A DNA stretch of 64,000 nt from Staphylococcus simulans (GTDB lineage: Bacteria > Bacillota > Bacilli > Staphylococcales > Staphylococcaceae): the NCBI RefSeq assembly GCF_002994445.1, contig NZ_MRZJ01000010.1:20074-84073 (forward strand), written 5' to 3'. The notes under the pieces were generated by a model that was given only the letters and a program-made list of their open reading frames with translations, did no database searches and had not been told where the DNA came from. A program made the translations under genes and the position numbers. Shown here in pieces: positions 55,660 through 64,000 of the stretch (positions are counted from its first letter, which is position 1; each line of letters begins with the position of its first letter).

Positions 55660-56382
55660 ATGATTACGAAACCTAAGAAATTCACAAAGATTTATGATGA
55701 ATTAAAAGCACAAATCGTAAATATGCAATTAAGTTACAGCGATCAATTACCTTCTGAACATGAATTAGTGGAGAGGTACCATGCTTCACGTGAAACGGTA
55801 CGACGTGCATTAAATTTACTTGTAAGCGAAGGTATGATTCAGAAGATACGCGGCAAAGGTTCTATTGTGATTTATCAAGGCGTCAAAGAGTTTCCGTTTT
55901 CTAAATTAACCAGCTTCAAAGAAGTACAAGAGAATTTAGGGATAGTACTTGAAACAGAAGTGAAGCTGCTGGAAATTTTAAAAGCGCATGAAGTACCTGA
56001 TGTGCAGCGAGCATTGGATTTAAAAGGTCATGAAACACTATGGCATCTTGTGCGCTATCGTAAAATGGATGGACGTGTCAAAATTATTGATGAAGACTAT
56101 CTGTCAGCTGCCATTGTACCGGGTCTAACTGAAAGCATTGCACTCGATTCGCTATACGATTATATTGAACGCCAACTTGGGCTTGAAATCAGCTACTCTA
56201 GCAAAGCTATAACTTTTGAAGCATTTGAAGACTCGGAATACGAAGCATTTGGAGATGTTAATCCGCCTTACACAGCTACTGTAAGAGGTGTTGTACATTT
56301 GAAAGATACCACAAAATTTCAATACAATATCGCAAAACACATTGCGACAGAGTTTAGATTTGTGGATTTCTCAAGAAGATAA
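55660..56382 (+). CDS. treR: Trehalose operon repressor, GntR family (HutC type)
   Basis: 240 residues from ATG 55660 (GAGTGAGAG upstream). The N-terminal winged helix has YDELKAQIVNMQLSYSDQLPSEHELVERY over ~9-37 (landmarks DQLPSEHEL and SRETVRRAL), followed by a UTRA effector domain (~90-235) that senses trehalose-6-phosphate in B. subtilis. Its likely operator is the palindrome in the treP promoter. Confidence 0.93.
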   Translation: MITKPKKFTKIYDELKAQIVNMQLSYSDQLPSEHELVERYHASRETVRRALNLLVSEGMIQKIRGKGSIVIYQGVKEFPFSKLTSFKEVQENLGIVLETEVKLLEILKAHEVPDVQRALDLKGHETLWHLVRYRKMDGRVKIIDEDYLSAAIVPGLTESIALDSLYDYIERQLGLEISYSSKAITFEAFEDSEYEAFGDVNPPYTATVRGVVHLKDTTKFQYNIAKHIATEFRFVDFSRR

Positions 56383-56464
56383 AGCAGGGACAGAGGGTGC
56401 GAAGAAAGATAATTTGACTCTAATTTCTGTTTAAATTAACCCGGTTTTTACAAATTATTAATGC

Positions 56465-56494
56465 TTGCATTACGACCTTAAAATATAGTATGAT
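56465..56494 (+). promoter_or_regulatory. Promoter of the SRP RNA gene
   Basis: TTGCAT (56465-56470), 18 bases, TATGAT (56489-56494), about seven bases before the RNA start. Confidence 0.75.
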
Positions 56495-56500
56495 AAAACT

Positions 56501-56776
56501 TGCCGTGCTAGGTGGGGAGGTAGCGGTTCCCTATTCTCGAAATCCGCTTATGCGAGACTGAATACTTTGCCTAGGGTGTGTACTTGTGAAGTCTGCCCAA
56601 AGCACGAGGTGTTTGAAGATTTCGGTCCTATGCAATATGAACCCATGAATCATGTCAGGTCCTGACGGAAGCAGCATTAAGTGGATCCTCATATGTGCCG
56701 TAGGGTAGCCGAAATTTAGCTGTCGACTTTGGTAACGTTCATGATACACATTCGAAGCAAAGTTGCGCGGTATTTT
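56501..56776 (+). ncRNA. ffs: Signal recognition particle RNA, large (Bacillus-type)
   Basis: About 275 bases with ends TGCCGTGCTAGG and GTTGCGCGGTA that pair. The Alu-like 5' domain has GGTGGGGAGGTAGCGG, and the conserved S domain GTCAGGTCCTGACGGAAGCAGC is at about 56656-56677 (here named in part: GGTCCTGACGGAAGCAGC). It binds Ffh to target membrane and secreted proteins. The 3' end is approximate. Confidence 0.94.
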
Positions 56777-56795
56777 TATTTCTAAATAGATGATA

Positions 56796-56856
56796 AAAAT
56801 GCTTTCTTATTTTATGAGACGAATCAATCGTTAAAATAAGAAAGCATTTTTTTGTG
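56796..56856 (+). terminator. Long hairpin after the SRP RNA
   Basis: Perfect 19-bp stem, left arm 56796-56814 (AATGCTTTCTTATTTTA core) and right arm 56832-56850, followed by T7. Confidence 0.8.
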
Positions 56857-56944
56857 TTTGAAAATAATAAATAACTGGACCCATGCTGTCTTCTCTGAAA
56901 TCTATAATATATTTTGAAAGATTTATTATACGAGGAGGAAAAGT

Positions 56945-57286
56945 ATGAAAAAACTAATGGCGTTTTGTTTAGGACTTATTATTTTGTTGGCAGCATGCGG
57001 GAATAAGGTAGATGGCACATATAGTAATAGTGACATTAGAGTTACAGCAAACAGTGAATCAGGCAATGCGACAATGATTATTAAAGCGATGCAATCTGAA
57101 GGGTTCTTTGGTGTAGGAGAAAATGACGGAGAATTTAATGGAACTGTTGATAAAGACAATGGAACTATGAATTTTGATATTCAAAATAGAACGATGAAAT
57201 TGAAGTACAAAGTCAAAGGGGATAAATTAATCATTGAAGATCCTAGTGGCGATACGAAAGACAAATTAGAGTTAACAAAAGAATAG
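56945..57286 (+). CDS. Small lipoprotein
   Basis: 113 residues. Lipoprotein signal MKKLMAFCLGLIILLAACG (lipobox Cys 18). The mature part is a small beta-rich domain (GTYSNSDIRVTANSESG, then MKLKYKVKGDKLIIEDPSG), reminiscent of the DUF4467/lipocalin-like staphylococcal lipoproteins. Function unknown. GAGGAGG precedes the ATG. Single gene between two terminators. Confidence 0.75.
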   Translation: MKKLMAFCLGLIILLAACGNKVDGTYSNSDIRVTANSESGNATMIIKAMQSEGFFGVGENDGEFNGTVDKDNGTMNFDIQNRTMKLKYKVKGDKLIIEDPSGDTKDKLELTKE

Positions 57287-57323
57287 CTGCTTTCTACTAT
57301 TGGATAGATGAGACAGCAATATA

Positions 57324-57377
57324 AAAAGAAACAGGCTGAAAATACACATGATTGTGTGCATTTATCCTGTTTCTTTT
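57324..57377. terminator. Bidirectional terminator between lipoprotein and LysR genes
   Basis: Perfect 12-bp stem AAAAGAAACAGG / CCTGTTTCTTTT with an inner CACA/TGTG stem. Confidence 0.85.
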
Positions 57378-57382
57378 GGTTT

Positions 57383-58291
57383 CTAGCTATTAGATTTCGC
57401 AGCATCTACTAAGTACTTTGCGAACTCAGTGATTTGTTTTTGTTTCTCAGAATCTTCCATATAAAGTACACCGTATTCAATCATTTGGTTAAAAGGTGCA
57501 CCTATCGGAACGGTTGTAATCATATTGCGTTGATAGAAGGGAGTACTTTCTACCATTAAATCGGATAAGATACTCATGCCGAGTCCTTCAGCGACAGAGT
57601 TGAAGAGTACACCGACATTATTAGTAGAGAACAGTAAGTTGATAGCGTTGTTCTTTTCTTCGAACTTTTTGATGTTCTGTTTATAGAAATTGCGATCATA
57701 TAGAATGAAGGGAAATCCTTTAATATCGCTGAGCGACAATTTGCTGAGATAGGCAAGTTTAGAGTCTTTAGGCACAATGGCAGTAAAGCCGCTTGAGAAT
57801 AAAGGATCGTAATGTGCCCCTGTAACCTCTAAGTCGCCTTCTTGAAGCACGGTATATAAACCGATGTCTACTTCACCATTTACAACAGATTGGCGGACTT
57901 CATGATTTTCAGCTTCTGTAATCTGTACATCAATATTAGGATTGTCTCTTTTGAAAGCGGCTAGTACACTTGGGACAATTGTCATAAATAGACTAGGTAC
58001 GGTCGCAATTGAAAGCGAACCATCCATATTCGAATTGAGTGTATCGATTTTTTCATATAAATTTTCCTCTTGTTCCAACATATCTAATATGAGGGGATAG
58101 ATGTTTTGCCCAAGCGGTGTCAGTGTCGTACCGCTCTTTTGTCTTTGGAAGAGTTTGATTCCGAGTGAAGTTTCTAGGTTGGATATTGACTGGCTTAAAG
58201 CGGACTGTGTAATGTGAAGCAATGTTGCTGCTTTAGTTATAGAGCCTGTTTCTGCAATAGCTTTCACATGGTGCAATTGTGCGAAATTCAT
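57383..58291 (-). CDS. LysR family regulator
   Basis: 302 residues: winged helix (HVKAIAETGSITKAATLL, then ITQSALSQSISNLE) and a LysR substrate domain (~90-295), closest in style to the CynR/CitR group. It faces the MFS gene across 130 bases containing two direct repeats, so it most likely controls that exporter and itself. Effector unknown. AAGGAGCATTACC precedes the ATG. Confidence 0.85.
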   Translation of the reverse strand: MNFAQLHHVKAIAETGSITKAATLLHITQSALSQSISNLETSLGIKLFQRQKSGTTLTPLGQNIYPLILDMLEQEENLYEKIDTLNSNMDGSLSIATVPSLFMTIVPSVLAAFKRDNPNIDVQITEAENHEVRQSVVNGEVDIGLYTVLQEGDLEVTGAHYDPLFSSGFTAIVPKDSKLAYLSKLSLSDIKGFPFILYDRNFYKQNIKKFEEKNNAINLLFSTNNVGVLFNSVAEGLGMSILSDLMVESTPFYQRNMITTVPIGAPFNQMIEYGVLYMEDSEKQKQITEFAKYLVDAAKSNS

Positions 58292-58307
58292 GGTAATGCT
58301 CCTTATA

Positions 58308-58366
58308 GATTAGTAATACTTATGTATTCATTAACATTATCCATTATACATTAGTAATCTTTATGT
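58308..58366 (+). promoter_or_regulatory. Direct repeats in the LysR-MFS intergenic region
   Basis: GATTAGTAATACTTATGT (58308-58325) and CATTAGTAATCTTTATGT (58349-58366), 41 bases apart, differ at three or four positions. Likely binding sites for the LysR protein. Confidence 0.6.
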
Positions 58367-58421
58367 TTATAATAGCATTATTGAAATTTTAGTAACAAAT
58401 CATAGAGGGAGTGCGCATAAA

Positions 58422-59603
58422 ATGTATCGCAATTTATGGACAAAAGATTTTATGTTCATTACAATCATCAACTTTTTAATGTATATCATTCATTATGCAT
58501 TAATCGTGACAGTTACAGCGTTTACGATAGATACCTTCCACGCAGGTGAAGGTATGGGCGGATTAGCCGCAGGTATCTTTATTATCGGGATGTTATTCGG
58601 TCGGTTATTTACCGGGAAATACATCGATAACCTTAATTTGAAAAAGACATTGTTTATAGGTCTTGTCTTTTCATTCGTTGCGATTGGTTTGTACTTCCTG
58701 ATTAATAGTTTATTCGTATTGATTATCGTGCGATTAATTCATGGTATTGCTTTTGGTATGTCGTCTACGACAACAGGTACTTATTCTTCAACTATCGTTC
58801 CTGAAGATCGTAAGGGTGAAGGCATTGGTTATTATGCACTAAGTACGACAGTTGCTTCTGCAGTAGGGCCTTTCTTAGGTATTATTATCAACCAAAATTT
58901 CAGTTTCGAAAGCAACTTTATCGTTTGTTTAGTCTGCATTGTATTAGCAGGTGTACTCGCACTCTTCATTACTAATATCGAACAGCCTAAGGTTGATGAA
59001 GAGAATGAAGAAATTGAACCAGACAAAGGCTTAAGTCAATTCTTGCAGAAGGAAGCAATGCCGATTTCTATCGTAGTAGTCTTTGTAGGTATTGCCTACT
59101 CCAGTGTGCTCGCATTTATTGATTCATATGCCAGTCATATTGGTTTAGCCGCAGCAGCCAGCTTCTTCTTCGTTGTCTATGCGGCAAGTACGTTTATTGT
59201 CCGTCCGATCACAGGTAAAATATTCGATAATTATGGGGCGAATAAAGTGGTCTATCCAGTACTTGTGTTATTCGTAATCGGATTAGCTTTATTAAGTATT
59301 ACGCATAGCAGTTGGATGCTGCTGTTCTTGGCAATCTTTATTGGTATCGGTTATGGTACAATCTTGCCATCCTTCCAAACAATTGCAATTCAAGCTTCTC
59401 CAACTAAGAAGATAGGACTTGCAACATCTACCTTCTACATTTTTGCAGATTTAGGGGCAGGCGCAGGTCCGACATTGCTGGGCTTATTAATCGGCGGTGT
59501 AGGCTATCGTAATTTATATTTACTCATGGCAGCATTGCTTGTCTTTGTTATTGTACTGTATTACTTCTTGCATGGACGCAAGCACATTACAATGGAATAC
59601 TAA
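58422..59603 (+). CDS. Major facilitator superfamily transporter
   Basis: 393 residues, 12 membrane segments with a charged cytoplasmic loop in the middle (KVDEENEEIEPDKG, ~190-205). The motif A-like GRLFTGKYIDNLNLKK lies between segments 2 and 3, and its counterpart RPITGKIFDNYGANK in the second half. Drug/metabolite:H+ antiporter type; substrate unknown. GAGGGAGTGCGC precedes the ATG. Divergent from the LysR gene. Confidence 0.87.
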   Translation: MYRNLWTKDFMFITIINFLMYIIHYALIVTVTAFTIDTFHAGEGMGGLAAGIFIIGMLFGRLFTGKYIDNLNLKKTLFIGLVFSFVAIGLYFLINSLFVLIIVRLIHGIAFGMSSTTTGTYSSTIVPEDRKGEGIGYYALSTTVASAVGPFLGIIINQNFSFESNFIVCLVCIVLAGVLALFITNIEQPKVDEENEEIEPDKGLSQFLQKEAMPISIVVVFVGIAYSSVLAFIDSYASHIGLAAAASFFFVVYAASTFIVRPITGKIFDNYGANKVVYPVLVLFVIGLALLSITHSSWMLLFLAIFIGIGYGTILPSFQTIAIQASPTKKIGLATSTFYIFADLGAGAGPTLLGLLIGGVGYRNLYLLMAALLVFVIVLYYFLHGRKHITMEY

Positions 59604-59607
59604 TGAA

Positions 59608-59650
59608 AATACGATGTGTCTCTTTATTGATAGACACATCGTATTTTTTA
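59608..59650 (+). terminator. Terminator after the MFS gene
   Basis: TACGATGTGTC / GACACATCGTA stem followed by TTTTTT. Confidence 0.88.
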
Positions 59651-59678
59651 ATGGTGCAGCTGTATTTAAAACAATCAA

Positions 59679-59720
59679 ATAGGGTTGCGATGTTCAAATT
59701 ATTGTTCATCGCAACCCTAT
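59679..59720 (-). terminator. Hairpin after the 53-aa membrane protein gene
   Basis: Perfect 14-bp stem ATAGGGTTGCGATG / CATCGCAACCCTAT, two bases past the - strand stop, with TTTGATTGTTTT following on that strand. Confidence 0.75.
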
Positions 59721-59722
59721 CT

Positions 59723-59884
59723 TCATTTAACCTTCTGATTCAGTTGTAAGCTGAAGTATATGAATAACGCCCCGCATACAAACCCGGGGATAATCATCCA
59801 GATATTTTGTACTTTTGAAAAACTCACAATACAGAGGACGATAAATATAATACCGATTAATAGATATACTTTGTTTTTAATCAT
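59723..59884 (-). CDS. Small membrane protein (53 aa)
   Basis: A short gene on the minus strand, ATG at 59884 and TGA at 59723-59725. GAGAGG (59893-59898) is at normal distance before the ATG, and a hairpin follows the stop. The protein has two hydrophobic segments (about residues 6-22 and 27-46) joined by a short SKVQN turn, with a basic N-terminus and a basic end. No family recognised. It is convergent with the MFS gene. Confidence 0.65.
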   Translation of the reverse strand: MIKNKVYLLIGIIFIVLCIVSFSKVQNIWMIIPGFVCGALFIYFSLQLNQKVK

Positions 59885-60122
59885 CTGAAACATCCTCTCT
59901 TTAGCTTTTATTATTGGAAGTGTGAAAACATTTCACGTGGATTACTCATTATCTTACCATAGTATTTACAATAATTTTACAAAATTTACATACACTTTCA
60001 ATAAATTGTACTTAAGTCGTAGAGAAAAGGGGAGCATTCATTACAGAGAGGTATTAATAAGACAAAGTGAAGAATTACGTTATAATAAACCTATCACTTT
60101 GACGAAAAACGGAGGGGAACGT

Positions 60123-60650
60123 ATGCAGATATTTCTAGGTACAGTAACAGAGAACGATTATCCAGTCATTGCACACTTGAAAGATAAGAAAGATAGTGAG
60201 GGACTCTTCGAAGGGGAATATTATGAAGATAACTTGCGTGAATTACGTCAATTGCCAAACTATAATCATGATTTTGAGATGATTGCACGTACAGATGATA
60301 ATGAAATCGTCGGCCATATTTTGTTAATGCAAGAATTGATTCGAAATGAAGAGGATATTCAACGTCCTTTAATGATTAAGTCGCTGTCAGTAAAAGAAGA
60401 TTATCGTGAATATGGAATCGGCAAAGCATTAGTCGAAGCTGCAGAGAGCCGAGCGAAAGAAGCGGGCTATAATGAAATTATTGTAGAAGGAGAGCCTGAT
60501 TATTTCAGATCGCTTGGGTTTGTACCATTAACAGATTTTAGTGTAGAGGTGCCTGAAGGGGAAGCTATCGACCAGTATAGTGTTTACTTGTTATGGGATA
60601 CATTAGATGCGAATCCGCAAGGACAATTGATTTTTGAAAATGAAGTGTAG
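60123..60650 (+). CDS. GNAT family N-acetyltransferase
   Basis: 175 residues from ATG 60123 with GGAGGGG ahead; the open frame upstream to 59922 has no ribosome site and looks non-coding. The acetyl-CoA loop is SVKEDYREYGIGKALVEAA (~88-106, Q/RxxGxG/A type), then a beta-bulge ending EPDYFRSLGFVP. Substrate unknown. It precedes dnaX by 68 bases but dnaX has its own promoter elements. Confidence 0.85.
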   Translation: MQIFLGTVTENDYPVIAHLKDKKDSEGLFEGEYYEDNLRELRQLPNYNHDFEMIARTDDNEIVGHILLMQELIRNEEDIQRPLMIKSLSVKEDYREYGIGKALVEAAESRAKEAGYNEIIVEGEPDYFRSLGFVPLTDFSVEVPEGEAIDQYSVYLLWDTLDANPQGQLIFENEV

Positions 60651-60680
60651 TTTCTATCATCGCGTTCTGTCCTTTACGCG

Positions 60681-60710
60681 TGCTATAATAATGTTGATTT
60701 GTATCCGGAG
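60681..60710 (+). promoter_or_regulatory. Extended -10 promoter and ribosome site of dnaX
   Basis: TGC-TATAAT (60681-60689) is an extended -10; CCGGAGG follows just ahead of the GTG start at 60719. Confidence 0.55.
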
Positions 60711-60718
60711 GTGCGAAA

Positions 60719-62449
60719 GTGAATTATCAAGCTTTATATAGAATGTATCGGCCGCAAAGCTTTGAAGATGTGGTCGGACAAGAGCATGTAACGAAAACAC
60801 TCCGCAACGCAATCGCTAAAGGCAAGCAATCGCATGCGTATATTTTCAGCGGACCCAGAGGTACGGGTAAGACAAGTATTGCGAAAGTATTTGCGAAAGC
60901 GATCAACTGTCCTAACAGTGTTGACGGAGAACCCTGCAATGAATGTGAAATATGCAAGAGTATCACACAAGGTTCAAACTCGGATGTGATTGAAATTGAC
61001 GCCGCAAGTAATAATGGTGTCGATGAAATCAGAAACATTCGTGATAAAGTTAAATACGCACCATCACAATCTAAGTATAAGGTCTACATTATAGATGAGG
61101 TGCATATGCTTACGACAGGTGCATTTAACGCACTGTTGAAAACATTAGAAGAACCGCCGGCACATGCTATCTTTATCTTGGCGACGACTGAACCGCATAA
61201 AATTCCGCCGACTATTATTTCACGTGCTCAACGTTTTGATTTTAAAGCAATCGGTTTAGAACAGATTACAGATCGTTTGCGCTATGTGGCACAGTCTCAA
61301 AATATAGCGTTCGACGAAGAGGCCATTACCTTTATTGCGAAGGCTTCTGAAGGCGGTATGCGTGACGCATTAAGCATTATGGACCAAGCCATTGCATTCG
61401 GCGATGAACATTTAACGTTGCAAGATGCTTTGAATGTGACAGGCAGCGTAGATGAAGCTTCATTAAATGAACTGATGAATGATGTCGCAAACGGCGAAGT
61501 GAAAGATGCATTTGTGCGTTACCATCAATTTATTAAAGACGGCAAAGAAGTGAATCGTTTAATCAACGATTTGATTTACTTTGTACGTGATACGATTATG
61601 AATAAAACAGCACAACAAGATGCAGAATATGATGCATTGATGCGTTTTGATTTAGATACACTGTATAAAATGATAGACCTCATCAATGACACATTAGTCT
61701 CTGTACGCTTTAGTGTGAATCAAAATGTACACTTTGAAGTCCTGCTGGTTAAAATGGCAGAACTCATTAAATCCGGCGGAGAAGCACCAGCTGCATCAGA
61801 AGCACCCGCAGCTGCACAACCTGCAGCCTCAGCAACGAATGATGTAAACAGTGCATTGCTTCAGCGGTTAGAACACTTAGAACAAGAACTGCATGCGTTG
61901 AAACAGCATGGCGGTACACAAGTCAATACGCCGCCTAAACAACAATCTTCTTCAAGAGGACGCCGCAAGAGCAAGAACAGCTTCTCCATGACTCAAATTG
62001 CAAAAGTCTTAGATAATGCGAATAAAGAAGATATTCAATTGTTGAAAGAGCATTGGCAAGAAGTAATTGATCATGCGAAAAATAACAATCAAAAAGCATT
62101 GGTCAGTTTATTGCAAAATTCAATTCCTGTTGCGGCAAGCGAAAAGAGTGTGCTTGTACAATTTGAAGCAGAGATACACTGCGAGATTGTTAATGAAGAC
62201 GATGAAAAACGTAAAAATTTAGAAGAAGTCGTACGCAGTATTATCAATAAAGATGTTAAAGTCGTAGGAGTGCCTGCAGATCAATGGCTGCAAGTACGTT
62301 CTGAATATATTAAAAACCGAAAGCGCGGCAACACATCGAATGGCGGCAATGCTGAGGCAGAACAAGCTGCACCGAAAAATAATGATATTGTGCAAAAAGC
62401 TAAGGATATGTTTGGTGAAGATACTGTACATGTCATGGATGAAGAATAA
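60719..62449 (+). CDS. dnaX: DNA polymerase III subunits gamma/tau
   Basis: 576 residues, GTG start. The clamp-loader AAA+ module has RMYRPQSFEDVVGQEHV, Walker A SGPRGTGKTSIAK (~42-54), a zinc-binding group CNECEIC (~73-79), Walker B IIDEVHML (~118-125) and the TTEPHKIPPTIISRAQRFDF sensor region. After residue ~355 come an Ala-rich linker and tau-specific domains. It loads the sliding clamp and links polymerase and helicase. First of the dnaX-ebfC-recR group. Confidence 0.97.
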   Translation: MNYQALYRMYRPQSFEDVVGQEHVTKTLRNAIAKGKQSHAYIFSGPRGTGKTSIAKVFAKAINCPNSVDGEPCNECEICKSITQGSNSDVIEIDAASNNGVDEIRNIRDKVKYAPSQSKYKVYIIDEVHMLTTGAFNALLKTLEEPPAHAIFILATTEPHKIPPTIISRAQRFDFKAIGLEQITDRLRYVAQSQNIAFDEEAITFIAKASEGGMRDALSIMDQAIAFGDEHLTLQDALNVTGSVDEASLNELMNDVANGEVKDAFVRYHQFIKDGKEVNRLINDLIYFVRDTIMNKTAQQDAEYDALMRFDLDTLYKMIDLINDTLVSVRFSVNQNVHFEVLLVKMAELIKSGGEAPAASEAPAAAQPAASATNDVNSALLQRLEHLEQELHALKQHGGTQVNTPPKQQSSSRGRRKSKNSFSMTQIAKVLDNANKEDIQLLKEHWQEVIDHAKNNNQKALVSLLQNSIPVAASEKSVLVQFEAEIHCEIVNEDDEKRKNLEEVVRSIINKDVKVVGVPADQWLQVRSEYIKNRKRGNTSNGGNAEAEQAAPKNNDIVQKAKDMFGEDTVHVMDEE

Positions 62450-62499
62450 AGAGAGATGCCTTATACTAAGGCACCATCATTGTCGAAAGACGTGACGGC

Positions 62500-62664
62500 T
62501 TTGTGTTATAATTTGCATATCAATAGAAGAGATATAAGAGTATGTCATGTGTTTCTACTATATAAATGCAGAAAATCACAACGCAGCAAGTTGGATGATG
62601 TGATGCTCTTGATATCTTTACCATATGTTGAATAACAAACAAGAATCTAAGGAGGAAATGTATT
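62500..62664 (+). promoter_or_regulatory. Promoter and folded leader of ebfC-recR
   Basis: Extended -10 TGT-TATAAT (62505-62513). The leader can form a long imperfect stem between 62527-62550 (AAGAGATATAAGAG...) and 62600-62620 (...CTCTTGATATCTTT). Function not known. Confidence 0.5.
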
Positions 62665-62982
62665 ATGCGCGGTGGCGGAAATATGCAACAAATGATGAAA
62701 CAAATGCAGAAAATGCAAAAGAAAATGGCTGAAGAGCAAGAAAAATTAAAAGATGAACGAGTAAAAGGTACTGCAGGCGGCGGTATGGTTACAGTTACAG
62801 TAACTGGTCATAAAGAAGTCGTAGATGTAGAGATTAATGAAGAAGCGGTCGACCCAGATGATGTTGAAATGCTTCAAGATTTAGTGTTAGCAGCAACAAA
62901 CGAAGCGATGAACAAAGCAGATGAACTCACATCAGAACGTTTAGGCAAACACACTAAAGGCTTGAACATTCCTGGAATGTGA
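62665..62982 (+). CDS. ebfC: Nucleoid-associated protein, YbaB/EbfC family
   Basis: 105 residues. N-terminal Met/Gln/Lys-rich helix ([20 protein letters not shown]), then [23 protein letters not shown] and a C-terminal helix, standard for the family. It binds DNA as a dimer. AAGGAGG precedes the ATG. Always found between dnaX and recR in firmicutes, as here; recR starts six bases later. Confidence 0.95.
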   Translation: MRGGGNMQQMMKQMQKMQKKMAEEQEKLKDERVKGTAGGGMVTVTVTGHKEVVDVEINEEAVDPDDVEMLQDLVLAATNEAMNKADELTSERLGKHTKGLNIPGM

Positions 62983-62988
62983 TAAAAC

Positions 62989-63585
62989 ATGCATTATCCA
63001 GAACCGATTTCTAAACTGATTGATAGTTTCATGAAATTGCCAGGCATTGGGCCCAAGACGGCGCAACGTCTGGCATTTCATGTATTAGATATGAAAGAAG
63101 ACGATGTCGTTCAATTTGCGAAGTCATTAGTTGATGTGAAACGCGAACTGACTTATTGCAGTGTTTGCGGTCATATTACTGAGGAAGATCCTTGTTATAT
63201 CTGCCAAGACAAACAGAGAGACCGTTCTGTTATTTGTGTGGTTGAAGATGATAAGGATGTTATCGCAATGGAAAAAATGAAAGAATACAAAGGTCTTTAT
63301 CATGTATTGCATGGTGCGATTTCTCCAATGGATGGTATAGGACCTGAAGATATTAATATTCCTTCATTAATAGAACGATTAAAAGATGACGAAGTTAAAG
63401 AATTGATTCTTGCAATGAATCCTAACCTCGAAGGTGAATCAACAGCTATGTATATTTCACGACTTGTGAAGCCGATTGGTATTAAGGTTACAAGATTAGC
63501 ACAAGGTTTATCAGTGGGCGGAGATCTAGAATATGCCGATGAGGTGACTTTATCGCGTGCGATTGCAGGAAGAACAGAAATGTAA
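62989..63585 (+). CDS. recR: Recombination mediator RecR
   Basis: 198 residues. Helix-hairpin-helix [17 protein letters not shown] (~17-33), zinc finger [16 protein letters not shown] (~57-72), TOPRIM domain [16 protein letters not shown] (~80-95) and the C-terminal [11 protein letters not shown]. Works with RecO and RecF in loading RecA at gaps. No strong ribosome site, so probably translated by coupling to ebfC. Confidence 0.96.
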   Translation: MHYPEPISKLIDSFMKLPGIGPKTAQRLAFHVLDMKEDDVVQFAKSLVDVKRELTYCSVCGHITEEDPCYICQDKQRDRSVICVVEDDKDVIAMEKMKEYKGLYHVLHGAISPMDGIGPEDINIPSLIERLKDDEVKELILAMNPNLEGESTAMYISRLVKPIGIKVTRLAQGLSVGGDLEYADEVTLSRAIAGRTEM

Positions 63586-63589
63586 AATA

Positions 63590-63652
63590 AGTGCAGAGGA
63601 GTAATAATACTAGTGCTTTAACCTAGTATTATGCCCTACTGCACTTTTTTTA
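63590..63652 (+). terminator. Terminator after recR
   Basis: AGTGCAG...AATACTAG / CTAGTATT...CTGCACT, a two-part stem followed by T7. Confidence 0.85.
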
Positions 63653-63825
63653 AACTTTTTTAGAAAAAAATAAAGTTTGTGTTTGAGACAATTGTTAAGG
63701 AATTGTGAAGTGATTGAAAAGAGAATGCTTTCTAAAACACGAACGTTAATAAAAGGCTAGTTATAAAAGTACGGAAAAAGGCATAAGGACAAGGGTTTTG
63801 AGGCGTGAATTTCAGTTTTTGGGGG

Positions 63826-63854
63826 TTGCAATTCATCTAGAATGATAGTATAGT
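63826..63854 (+). promoter_or_regulatory. Upstream (P1) promoter, probably of an rRNA operon
   Basis: TTGCAA (63826-63831), 17 bases, TATAGT (63849-63854). It forms a tandem with the promoter at 63933. Confidence 0.6.
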
Positions 63855-63932
63855 TAATATCTGTTGAGCGAACAAAACAAATTCTTCAACAAAGATTTAC
63901 AAAATTAACTTCAAAAAACTTTTAAAAAAGTG

Positions 63933-63961
63933 TTGACTTTAGTTTTGAAAGAGCGTATAAT
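63933..63961 (+). promoter_or_regulatory. Downstream (P2) promoter, probably of an rRNA operon
   Basis: TTGACT (63933-63938), 17 bases, TATAAT (63956-63961), with an A/T-rich run of A and T tracts upstream, like an UP element. In staphylococci an rRNA operon follows recR; the 16S gene itself would begin beyond the window. Confidence 0.75.
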
Positions 63962-64000
63962 TATTCTTTGTGAGTCGCAAAAAACGACTTACAGAAAACG

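Noticed and set aside
59922..60122. N-terminal extension of the GNAT gene
   Set aside because: Open frame only; no ribosome site, AT-rich non-coding look, and the normal GNAT start with GGAGGGG is at 60123.
63586..64000. 16S rRNA gene
   Set aside because: Promoters fit an rRNA operon, but no conserved 16S 5' sequence is reached before the window ends.

Overview
The window looks like chromosomal DNA of a coagulase-negative Staphylococcus. It is AT-rich, uses AAGGAGG-type ribosome binding sites and many TTG/GTG starts, and keeps a staphylococcal gene order: xpt-pbuX-guaB-guaA at the left; sle1, HesB-like, YibE/F pair, gltC/gltBD, tRNA-Ser, treP-treC-treR, SRP RNA, dnaX-ebfC-recR and an rRNA-type promoter region at the right. 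A complete assimilatory sulfate-reduction cluster (cysH, cysJ, cysI, SUMT, TSUP permease, sat, cysC) is typical of the S. carnosus/S. condimenti/S. simulans side of the genus rather than S. aureus. The species assignment is an inference from gene content only.

Layout. 1-4.8 kb: purine salvage and GMP synthesis operon. 4.8-12.5 kb: accessory region downstream of guaA, the place where S. aureus carries the vSa-alpha island; here it has a chromate transporter, a two-gene bicomponent leukocidin operon, a PTS-EIIC-like permease with no standard start codon at its natural N-terminus, a NUDIX hydrolase and a glycosyltransferase carrying two C-terminal SH3-like (DUF5776-type) repeats. 12.6-21 kb: sulfate assimilation cluster. 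21-24 kb: a broken acetoin/butanediol dehydrogenase gene, a thioesterase, a lipoprotein and a DUF523 gene. 23.7-26 kb: methionine-control region, with a decayed T-box copy, a SAM-I (S-box) riboswitch in front of a 60-codon ORF, and an intact Met-type T-box in front of a short MetE-like methyltransferase. 26.5-32 kb: quinone/electrophile detoxification pair (mhqE/mhqD-like), a DJ-1-like protein, hydrolases and an IcaR-like TetR regulator. 32-36.8 kb: NSS transporter, cysM(mccA)-mccB reverse transsulfuration pair, arylamine N-acetyltransferase. 36.8-44.3 kb: LPXTG-anchored 5'-nucleotidase, Sle1 amidase and small conserved genes. 44.4-51.4 kb: GltC and glutamate synthase. 52.4-56.4 kb: trehalose operon. 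56.5-64 kb: SRP RNA, lipoprotein, LysR/MFS divergent pair, a 53-codon membrane protein, a GNAT, dnaX-ebfC-recR, then tandem rRNA-type promoters running off the right end.

Functionally the window is rich in sulfur metabolism. Sulfate is activated (Sat, CysC), reduced (CysH, CysJI with siroheme made through SUMT) and presumably imported by the TSUP protein. CysM/MccB link homocysteine to cysteine. The MetE-like enzyme is under T-box control and a separate S-box senses SAM. Near-palindromic ATTC-N15-GAAT motifs recur upstream of cysJ, the TSUP gene and cysM and may be sites for one sulfur regulator (CymR is the obvious candidate).
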